A stretch of 64,000 nucleotides of DNA. Origin: Gemmatimonadota bacterium (lineage in GTDB: Bacteria; Gemmatimonadota; Gemmatimonadetes; Longimicrobiales; Gaopeijiaceae). The notes under the pieces were generated by a model, which made no database searches, had not been told where the DNA came from, and saw only the letters and a list, made by a program, of their open reading frames with translations. This document shows positions 16,512-23,824 of the stretch, in pieces. Position numbers and translations under genes: made by a program. The stretch is taken from positions 62,001 through 126,000 of the forward strand of contig VXQO01000117.1 of the NCBI GenBank assembly GCA_009838975.1. Reading direction: 5' to 3'. The first letter of the stretch is position 1. The number at the start of each line of letters is the position of its first letter.

Positions 16512-19269
16512 TTTCCTCTCCGGATTCCTTGTTCTGCAAAACGGATTGCTCCGTCTTGGGAGCCGTGGGCGCGCTCATCCGCATCAGGAACTGCGGACTT
16601 TCCACAATCCTGAGGATGATGGACGACCAGGTATGGTTCTCCGCCGCCGCGTCGCGAATGATCCTGCGAATGACCGGCTGGTCATAGTACTCGACGTCGC
16701 GCCCGAGGGCATACTGCATGAGCTTCGTAGTCACGGTGCGGACGAACTGCTCCCGGTTCTCAAGGAGGAGACCGCGGAGACCCGCCAAACCCCTGATCTC
16801 CTGCTCCGTCTCCGGCCAGAGACCGGTGTCGTCCACGGGGTTGCCGAGCTCGTCGATGTACCGGAGGCCACCCGCGGCATCGTAGGCTTCCAGCGAGAAA
16901 CCCAGCGGATCGATCGTCCGGTGGCAGCTGGCGCACATCGGTTCCGTGCGGTGCTTCGCGAGCCGCTCCCGGATGGTAGGCTTGCGCACCGTCCCCTCGT
17001 CTTCGGGTATCTCCAGGCTGGTGTCGAGGTTGGGCGGCGGTGGCGGAACATGGCGGCCCAGGATGTTCTCGAGAATCCACTTGCCTCTGAGCACCGGGGT
17101 GGTCCGCTCCGGATACGACGTGAGCGTCAGGATGCTGGCGTGGCCCAGCACACCGCCCCGCTTCTCAAGATCGGGGAGCACGACGCGCCGGAAGCGACTT
17201 CCGGCCACATTGGGAATGTTGTAGTGCTCCGCCAGCCGCTCGTTGACGAACGTGTAGTCGGCGTCGAGAAGCTCCACGATGCTCCTGTCTTCGCGGATCG
17301 TGTGATCGATGAAGAGCCTGGTTTCCTCTTCCATGGCCTCGCGAAGGTTGTGATCGTACTCCAGGTAGATATCGTCCTGCAGGAGGCGATCGTCCAGTTC
17401 GCGCAGCTTCAACCATTGGCTGGCGAAGTCGTCCACGAGAGTCTCGCGGGCCTGGGCATTGTTCAGCATCCGCCGGGCTTGCTCCCGCAGGACCTCGGGA
17501 TCGGTAAGCCGGCCACGCTCGGCCTCCCGTAGAAGCGTCTCGTCGGGAATGCTGCTCCACAGGAAGAAGGAAAGTCGGGACGCGATCTCCAGGTCGTTCA
17601 GCGGATAGGGCTCGCCCCCGTTGAACACCTGCGGCGCCTGCACTGCCGCGAAGTGGACCACGGCTTCGCCCTGTGGGCCGTCGGCGTTCGGTGTCACGTC
17701 CGTCGCGCGTACCCCGGGTTCCCGGTAGACGCGCAGCAGAAAGTCCGGATCAACCAGGACGCGCTCGAGTCCCAGCTGTATTCCGTGATCGAAGCTCCCA
17801 CCCTCCTCCCGGCCCATCCGGAAGAAGCCGAGTAGAATGTCCGTGTCCTCGCGGGTCACCGGCCGGCGGTAGGCGCGCCGTGCCATCCGCGAAAGGATCT
17901 CTTCGGCACAGGCCTCTTCCTCGGAGGTCGACCCGGGCTCGCAGACGAAGATCGTCTCGCGGCTCCGTGTGTTGTCGGCGATGTCGGTCCGGCCGAACGG
18001 GCCGTCGATCTCCATGCCGATCACACCCGACATGCCGAAGTACTCGTTGTTGAAATAGTCGATCTGGCTGCGGGTCTGAACCGGAGCCTGCGGGAGGAGG
18101 TACTCCTCGCCGTAGCCGATGTCCCTGGCATAGGAGAGACCGACCAGTCGGCTTCCCGCTTCTACTGGGACCGAAGCCAACAGGGCCGCCTCGGCTTCGA
18201 ACTTCGCGTAGTCCTCCCACTCGGGCGATCCGGGCCAGCCCGGGCCTCCACCCGCTCCGGCGTAGCTGTTGGCGACTGCCCGATGCTGTAGCGCGTCACC
18301 ACCGAACGCGAGCGTGGCCGCAAGTTCTCCGTCGATGCGGACCTCGAGTTCCTGCCTCCACCCCAGCCCACGCGCGTACCCGGCATAGTTCTTCTGGAGA
18401 CGAACCCGGATCCTGTACTCGCCGTCCACCGGGAACGTGTGGCGGACCGCCATGCCGCCGCGGGAACCAAGCGGAAGATCGTCGCTCATCCGCACGTTCT
18501 GGCGCATCGCGTCGTCGGCTGCGTAGCGGGTTGATCCCGGTCCGGCCGGAGGAAGTCCCACCGCCAGCCGGGTGACCGTTCGAGCCACCGACAGGTATCG
18601 CTCCATGTGGAGCGGCGATATGCTGAGCGCGTCCGCCACATTGTCGAAGCCGCCGCCCATCGTCTCGTCGCCGGGCAGCGCATCGATGACATCGACATCC
18701 AGCCCCAGCAGGTCGTTGACGGCGTTGTTGTATTCGGTCCGATTCAGCCGGTGCACGGCGTTGATGCGGCCCACGTTCGGACTCTGCGCCCAGGCGGCGT
18801 CCAGCTCGGACTCGAGCCACCCCGCCACCGCCTCGTAGGTCCGGACGTCGGGCCGACGCACTCCACCCGGCGGCATGGCGCGCGCGCGCAGCTTGGCGGC
18901 CACCTTCTCCCAGATGTCGGGGCGGGCCGCCGGATCTGCGGCATCGTATTGATCCAGCTCCAGCGATGCCGTACGACGGACATCGTTATGGCACCGCAGG
19001 CAGTACTCGTTGACCATGGCCTGCGCTTCGGCGCCCGTCGCCATGGGTGCCGGCGGAGGCTCGGGCGCCTGGGCCACCATGGAACTTCCATCTCCCGCGG
19101 GCTCCATGGCACCACCTGTCGGCGTCGACACGAACCTCGAGCACGAGATGAGAACCAGTCCGGCAAGGGCCAACACCACCGCCCACCCGCCCGGGAGGAC
19201 AAGGCGACCCTTCACCAGACCGGTTTGACGCATTGACGGCAGGCGCTTCTTCGGCCCTGCAGGCGCCAT
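16492..19269 (-). CDS. DUF1592 family protein with two CxxCH haem motifs, probable lipoprotein (cassette 1)
   Basis: The protein has 925 residues. The ATG at 19269 follows GGGGGT; further upstream in-frame ATGs run into the promoter. A hydrophobic stretch ends in LVLISC, a possible lipobox (Cys43). Domains in order: planctomycete-type cytochrome segment with Cys90-Leu-Arg-Cys93-His94, DUF1587 (VHRLNRTEYNNAVNDLLG), carbohydrate-binding-like segment, DUF1595 (MARRAYRRPVT), DUF1592 (LSFFLWSSIPDETLL), DUF1588 (RGGVLGHASILTLTSYPERTTPVLRGKW) with CASCH starting at Cys779, and DUF1585 at the C-terminus (YALGRDVEYYD). Two CxxCH motifs suggest two c-type haems. It is first in a six-gene operon with a good promoter at 19314-19342. 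Confidence 0.88.
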   Translation of the reverse strand: MAPAGPKKRLPSMRQTGLVKGRLVLPGGWAVVLALAGLVLISCSRFVSTPTGGAMEPAGDGSSMVAQAPEPPPAPMATGAEAQAMVNEYCLRCHNDVRRTASLELDQYDAADPAARPDIWEKVAAKLRARAMPPGGVRRPDVRTYEAVAGWLESELDAAWAQSPNVGRINAVHRLNRTEYNNAVNDLLGLDVDVIDALPGDETMGGGFDNVADALSISPLHMERYLSVARTVTRLAVGLPPAGPGSTRYAADDAMRQNVRMSDDLPLGSRGGMAVRHTFPVDGEYRIRVRLQKNYAGYARGLGWRQELEVRIDGELAATLAFGGDALQHRAVANSYAGAGGGPGWPGSPEWEDYAKFEAEAALLASVPVEAGSRLVGLSYARDIGYGEEYLLPQAPVQTRSQIDYFNNEYFGMSGVIGMEIDGPFGRTDIADNTRSRETIFVCEPGSTSEEEACAEEILSRMARRAYRRPVTREDTDILLGFFRMGREEGGSFDHGIQLGLERVLVDPDFLLRVYREPGVRATDVTPNADGPQGEAVVHFAAVQAPQVFNGGEPYPLNDLEIASRLSFFLWSSIPDETLLREAERGRLTDPEVLREQARRMLNNAQARETLVDDFASQWLKLRELDDRLLQDDIYLEYDHNLREAMEEETRLFIDHTIREDRSIVELLDADYTFVNERLAEHYNIPNVAGSRFRRVVLPDLEKRGGVLGHASILTLTSYPERTTPVLRGKWILENILGRHVPPPPPNLDTSLEIPEDEGTVRKPTIRERLAKHRTEPMCASCHRTIDPLGFSLEAYDAAGGLRYIDELGNPVDDTGLWPETEQEIRGLAGLRGLLLENREQFVRTVTTKLMQYALGRDVEYYDQPVIRRIIRDAAAENHTWSSIILRIVESPQFLMRMSAPTAPKTEQSVLQNKESGEENGLYHR

Positions 19270-19313
19270 ACTACCCCCAATCGAACGCCTTGAATCCGAG
19301 ACTGCATACCAAC

Positions 19314-19342
19314 ATTGTACGCTAGCGATCTTGCAGTCACAA
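19314..19342 (-). promoter_or_regulatory. sigma70-like promoter for the six-gene DUF1592/DUF1552/ankyrin operon
   Basis: On the minus strand TTGTGA (19342-19337) and TACAAT (19319-19314) are 17 bases apart; TACAAT matches five of six -10 positions. The leader to the ATG at 19269 would be about 38 bases. The divergent methyltransferase gene starts at 19367, so its own promoter must overlap this one. Confidence 0.5.
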
Positions 19343-19366
19343 GTCCACTTGAACGAAACGGGACCG

Positions 19367-20785
19367 ATGTCCGGAACGCCTGTGCGTGAAGGCACGGAGC
19401 GCGGTTCGCAGGCGCGCTTACGCGGTCTTCTGGACGCGGTCCGTTGCCCGCTGTGCTCCTCGAAGATCGACCTGGCTGCGCAGGCCGTCAGGTGCCGCAA
19501 GTGCGGGCAGGTCTACCCCCGCCTGGGGGCCATTCCGGTTCTGCTGCCCGAGCCGCTCGACTACTTCGCGTCGTGCATGCGACAGCTGGCCGGGCTGGAG
19601 GAACAGGTCGAGCGAGTGGTTCAGGATGTCGGGGAGCAACTGCGGTCGACGGAACTGCTGCCGTCCACCAGGATGCGATGCCGGATCATCATCGAGGGTA
19701 TCACCGGTCAGTTGGCCGATGTGCGCGGCATTCTCGAGCCCGGACTGCCGGCAGCGGCTCGTGCCGGTGCCGGTGGCCAGTCGGAGCGGATACCTGCGAC
19801 GCTCGACCACCTGCCCTACCTGTACCGGGACTGGGGGTGGCCACCGCAGGCGGACGGCGAGACCGAGCGCGCACTGGCCCTTGTGGAAACTCTCCTCGAA
19901 AACAGGTGTCCGGGACGAATGCTCGTAATGGGTGCCGGCGCGTGCCGCCTCGCGTACGACGTGTACCACCGACACCCCGACTCGGAACTCCTGGTCATGG
20001 ACCTCGACCCGGTCCTCTTCTCCGCCGCGCACGCCGTCACCCATGGCGAGTCCGTGACCGTTCGCGAGGCCAATCTCGAGATGGGCGACCTCGACCAGGC
20101 CGTGAAGGAGTGGGCGTTGTCGGCACCGCGGGGTCCGGTGGACGACGCACGCTTTCACTTCCTCGTGGCCGACGCCGTCGATCCCCCGCTGGCTCCCGGG
20201 ATCTTCGACACGGTGCTCACCCCGTGGTTTATCGACCAAGGACCCGAAGACGTGCGTGATTTGATCAGCACCCTCCACCGAATGCTGAAGCCGGGTGGGC
20301 GATGGGTGAACCTTGGACCGCTCAAGTACAACCTGGACGTTCCCTTCTCGCGTCGTTTCGCTCGCGAGGAGCTGTTCGACCTGGCCAAGCGCGCGGGGTT
20401 CCACGTGGGACCCTGGCACAGCGAGAGCGGGCCCTACCTGGTCTCCCAACTCAACGGTCGTGGCAAGACCGAGTGGGTGCTGGCATTCTCCGCCACGAAA
20501 CTCGAAGCGGCGGAGGAGGACTCGAGCGCTGGCAGCGGACCGCCCCCGTGGCTCCTCTTCCGGCACTTGCCCATTCCCGCGTTCGAAGGCCAGGCGCACT
20601 TCTGGTCCGAAGCGGCCATGGTTCGCATGGTGGTCTCTTCCATAGACGGACGCAGAACGCTGGATGACATAGCGGTCATGGTCTCCGAGCGTGCGCGCCA
20701 GCCCGACATCACCATGAGCCAGGTTCGTGCAGCCGTCCGCCAGTGCCTCCAGAAGGTCCACCCGGCCTGCGGAGCGGCCGGCTGA
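19367..20785 (+). CDS. three-part protein: Trm112-like zinc ribbon, N2227/carnosine-type methyltransferase, PqqD-like C-terminus
   Basis: The protein has 472 residues. The ATG at 19367 is preferred over a TTG at 19331. Residues 25-58 form a Trm112-like zinc ribbon (Cys27, Cys30, Cys43, Cys46; then YPRLGAIPVLL). Residues about 185-385 are a class I SAM methyltransferase: VMGAGACRLAYDV, then LLVMDLDP, and near 285 PWFIDQGPEDV followed by LKPGGRWVNLGPLKYN, which closely recalls the N2227 (carnosine N-methyltransferase) signature FFIDTA...LKPGG.WINLGPLLYH. The last 75 residues (VVSSIDGRRTLDDIAVMVSE) look like a PqqD/RRE-type winged helix. No signal peptide is present. The target is unknown. It is divergent from the DUF1592 operon and ends 10 bases from the convergent serine hydrolase gene. 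Confidence 0.7.
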   Translation: MSGTPVREGTERGSQARLRGLLDAVRCPLCSSKIDLAAQAVRCRKCGQVYPRLGAIPVLLPEPLDYFASCMRQLAGLEEQVERVVQDVGEQLRSTELLPSTRMRCRIIIEGITGQLADVRGILEPGLPAAARAGAGGQSERIPATLDHLPYLYRDWGWPPQADGETERALALVETLLENRCPGRMLVMGAGACRLAYDVYHRHPDSELLVMDLDPVLFSAAHAVTHGESVTVREANLEMGDLDQAVKEWALSAPRGPVDDARFHFLVADAVDPPLAPGIFDTVLTPWFIDQGPEDVRDLISTLHRMLKPGGRWVNLGPLKYNLDVPFSRRFAREELFDLAKRAGFHVGPWHSESGPYLVSQLNGRGKTEWVLAFSATKLEAAEEDSSAGSGPPPWLLFRHLPIPAFEGQAHFWSEAAMVRMVVSSIDGRRTLDDIAVMVSERARQPDITMSQVRAAVRQCLQKVHPACGAAG

Positions 20786-20795
20786 CTCAAAACAG

Positions 20796-22418
20796 CTATT
20801 CGCGGGCCGCCCTTACGAAACCACCGGCGTTGACATGCGCGAACATGTGCATCGACCCGTCGCTCTGTCGCGCGAACACGTAGCGGTTGGAGTCCCTGAA
20901 GCCGGCCTCCACCGGAAGTTGGCCATCGAGGGTGAACGCGTCGGGTCCCGAAGGACGGTAGGGCCCGAGCCCGTCGATCACGAGTCCACCGTCACCGCTG
21001 TCCGCCACGAGCCGGCCGCCACCTCCCGGCGTTTCGCCCTGATCCGCGGGGATACGGTGGTAGAGTCCGGTATACTGGCCGACATCGACCTCCAGGCTCT
21101 CGTCGATCGGCAGCCGCCCGAGGAAATGCTCCAGAACGAGGGCCCGGACGCCGCTGTGCGACGCCTGCGGAAGGACCGGCCCTGCGACGGGCTCCAGCGA
21201 CGTGTCCGCCGCGGCCAGCTCGTCCGGGTTCGGTTCGCCGCCGCCGGCCATCGTGACGAAGACCCCCACCTGCGCATCCAGCATGATGATCTCCAGCGAG
21301 CGGTAGCGGATGCTCCCGTAGTGCTCGATCACCGGCTCGCCGTTGTGGTCATAGCGAAAAAACTGGATGCCGAAGCCGCTGGCATCCGGATGATTGCCCC
21401 GGTCCCAGCGGTGCATGACCTCGTAGCTCTCGGGCGCCATCAGCGATAGTGTGCTACCCGATCCTTGCAAGGCGTGGGCCCGAACGAAGCGCGCCATGTC
21501 GCCGGCCGTGGAGTTAATGTCCCCCGCATAGGAAATGAATGGCGTAAGAGAGGGATAAACGAGCGCGACCGGTGGTTCGCCGGTAGCGAATGCGTACTGG
21601 GTCACCACGTCGGCACTGGGCGCCTGCAGGGAATTCACCAGTGTGGTGTGCGTCATGCCGAGCGGCTCGTACACGTTCTCGCGCAGGTACTCCTCCAGCG
21701 TCCGTCCGGTGATGTCCTCCACCATGAACCCCATCACGGCGCTGCAGGCGTTGCAGTAGTCGGAGAAGGTGCCAGGGTCGCGAACCACGGGCGGCAGATT
21801 GGCTTCCAGGACCGCCGCCGAGAGTGGCGGTTGGGGACGCTCCTCACCCACCGAAGTGAACGGGGAGCGGGACCCTCGCGGGACCATGCCCCCCTGGTGG
21901 GTAACCATGTCGCGAATGGTGATCTCGTCGTCTCCGAAGGGGTTTTGCAGCTGGATGCGGGTCAGGTACCGGTTGACCGGGTCGTCGAGAGACGCGATCT
22001 CGCCGCGCTCCAGGAGCTGGGCGATCGCCGTCCCGAAAAACGTCTTGGTGAGCGACCCGATGCGGAACTGGGACACATCCGGATCGATGGGCCGCCTGGT
22101 GGCGTAGTCGTGGTAGCCGTAGCCCTTCTTGAAGACGACTTTGTCTCCGTGGGTCACCGAAATGGCGAGCGCCGAGATCCGGTGCTCCTCCAGAAGCGCG
22201 CCGAAGGTCTCGTCGGCCCAGCGTTCCAGGTTGGACGGCTCCAGCGTCTCCGGCGCGATTCTGCCGGTGACCGCGGCCTGTGACCCCTGATCGCGTGAGT
22301 CACACGCGGCCAGTACCCCCGTGAGCCCAACGAGGATGGCAACCGCCGACAGGCGGCCCGCGGGACGCCGGGACATTGTACGCGGATCATCGGGTTTGGC
22401 AAATCTTGTCAAACTCAC
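20796..22418 (-). CDS. serine hydrolase lipoprotein (beta-lactamase superfamily) in a SusC-SusD operon
   Basis: The protein has 540 residues if started at the GTG at 22418, chosen because GGGAGAG lies six bases upstream. An ATG 14 codons later (22376) also gives a signal peptide but no ribosome site. Lipobox VLAAC (Cys39). The SxxK motif is Ser122-Leu-Thr-Lys125 (IGSLTKTFFG), with an active-site Tyr region FSDYCNACSAV and a C-terminal lipocalin-like stretch (about 440-540). The family includes esterases, D-aminopeptidases and class C beta-lactamases. It follows the SusD-like gene by 79 bases on the same strand, so it probably processes whatever that receptor pair imports. Confidence 0.85.
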   Translation of the reverse strand: MSLTRFAKPDDPRTMSRRPAGRLSAVAILVGLTGVLAACDSRDQGSQAAVTGRIAPETLEPSNLERWADETFGALLEEHRISALAISVTHGDKVVFKKGYGYHDYATRRPIDPDVSQFRIGSLTKTFFGTAIAQLLERGEIASLDDPVNRYLTRIQLQNPFGDDEITIRDMVTHQGGMVPRGSRSPFTSVGEERPQPPLSAAVLEANLPPVVRDPGTFSDYCNACSAVMGFMVEDITGRTLEEYLRENVYEPLGMTHTTLVNSLQAPSADVVTQYAFATGEPPVALVYPSLTPFISYAGDINSTAGDMARFVRAHALQGSGSTLSLMAPESYEVMHRWDRGNHPDASGFGIQFFRYDHNGEPVIEHYGSIRYRSLEIIMLDAQVGVFVTMAGGGEPNPDELAAADTSLEPVAGPVLPQASHSGVRALVLEHFLGRLPIDESLEVDVGQYTGLYHRIPADQGETPGGGGRLVADSGDGGLVIDGLGPYRPSGPDAFTLDGQLPVEAGFRDSNRYVFARQSDGSMHMFAHVNAGGFVRAARE

Positions 22419-22497
22419 TTTCGCTCTCCCTGATTCCGCTCCGCCCCGCGGGCCGGTCTGCCGGGTCAACTCATTACGACACCCCATGGTGCCCAGT

Positions 22498-23745
22498 CTA
22501 GGGAATGTTCTCGTTGTTCTCCCTCTCGATGTCGGGCAGGGGGAAGCATGTCGTCTCGCCGTACCGCCGGTCGTTGAACTGATCCGCCCCGGAAGGGAAC
22601 GGTATGTTCAGCCGCAGCATGTCGTTCATGCGATGGCCCTCGATGAACAACTCCCGCCTCCGTTCCTCGTAGACCTGAGCCATGATCTCGGCCGGGTCGT
22701 CACTGGCGAAAAGAGGCAACCCCGCACGGCTATGGAGCTCGTTGATGTTGTCGACCGCCGTCTGACCACCTGCGGCTTCGGCGATGATCAGTAGCGCTTC
22801 GGCGTACCGCCCGATTGGAATGTCCGCGTCGTAGTCCGGGTACTTGGTCTGGAGCACCTCGGGGTTCAGTCCGTTTCGACCGGTGTTGCCTGTGTGGATC
22901 AACTCCACCCGGGGGTCAGGAACCCCTTCAAACTCCAGGTTCCAGAAAGGCACGTCGACCTCGATGTTCCGGTCGATCCAGTTGCTGCCGTACAGGTGGT
23001 TCTGGCGGCTGTTGTCCGCGGACGAGCGGGTCGCGTAGTAGGCAAATCCGTCGGGCACCTGCTGCGCATCGGAAATCGCGCCGGCCATGTCGCCCTGGTT
23101 GAGCCTCACGCGGGCGCGACCCAGGTAGGCCAGGGTCTGCAGGTCGCCGGATCCACTGGAGATCGCTGTGGAGAAGCGGTCCTCGGCCAGCTCAAGGCTC
23201 TGCGGCGGAAAGACCTCGGGGCCTCCGTCGTAGGCCGCTGAGCAGAACCCCTCACCGAACAGCGTATAGGCGTAGCCGGCCAGCACGGCGGATCGTGCGA
23301 CCATACCCTGTGATCCCTCCTCCTGGGCGCGCTGGAGGTTCGAGTCCGTGAACCAGCGGGCCTGCGAGAGAGGCGTGTAGAGACCCGCGAGCTGGCCTCC
23401 GGGACAGCCACCGCTCGAGTACGTGCCGGTGGCGGGAGTGATCTCGCGCTGATCGTAGATGTAGTAGGCACCATCGGAGCCGCCGCTCATGAACTCATCG
23501 ATGAGTTGAGCGGAAAGCAGTACGTACTGTTGGTAGGCGCACTCGAACACACCCTCGGCGCTGGTGACCAGCAGGGGAAGGTCTTCCGGCTGCTCCAGCT
23601 CCTCGGCCGTGATATCACCGGGCAACTCCACGGCCAGGTCGCACGCCCCCAGCATCAGGCTCAGGCACAGGACGGCGAGCCAGGCCGGATCCCCGGAGGA
23701 CGGCCTCCCGCGGCGGCCTCGTTCACGTTGCGTCACTCTATTCAT
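22498..23745 (-). CDS. SusD/RagB-like outer membrane lipoprotein
   Basis: The protein has 415 residues from the ATG at 23745 (behind GAGGGAGC). An ATG at 23808 also has a good site (GAGAGGAAG) and would lengthen the N-region by 21 residues, so the start is not certain. Lipobox LMLGAC. The body has SusD character: LLVTSAEGVFECAYQQYVLL, tetratricopeptide-like helices around YLGRARVRLNQGDMAGAISDAQQVP, and the C-terminal RYAEALLIIAEAAGG...INELHSRAGL and EERRRELFIEGHRMNDMLR motifs. SusD proteins cap the TonB-dependent SusC channel and bind substrate at the cell surface. It lies 79 bases after the SusC stop. Confidence 0.88.
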   Translation of the reverse strand: MNRVTQRERGRRGRPSSGDPAWLAVLCLSLMLGACDLAVELPGDITAEELEQPEDLPLLVTSAEGVFECAYQQYVLLSAQLIDEFMSGGSDGAYYIYDQREITPATGTYSSGGCPGGQLAGLYTPLSQARWFTDSNLQRAQEEGSQGMVARSAVLAGYAYTLFGEGFCSAAYDGGPEVFPPQSLELAEDRFSTAISSGSGDLQTLAYLGRARVRLNQGDMAGAISDAQQVPDGFAYYATRSSADNSRQNHLYGSNWIDRNIEVDVPFWNLEFEGVPDPRVELIHTGNTGRNGLNPEVLQTKYPDYDADIPIGRYAEALLIIAEAAGGQTAVDNINELHSRAGLPLFASDDPAEIMAQVYEERRRELFIEGHRMNDMLRLNIPFPSGADQFNDRRYGETTCFPLPDIERENNENIP

Positions 23746-23824
23746 GTCTTGCTCCCTCAGTTCCTTGGTCAATGAACGGTTCGTTGATGGATGAAGCGTG
23801 TGCTGCATGGCTTCCTCTCATTCT

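Noticed and set aside
22407-22412. A perfect TTGACA (minus strand) upstream of the serine hydrolase as a promoter
   Set aside because: No acceptable -10 lies at 16-18 bases, and it overlaps the GTG that is probably the start codon of the gene.
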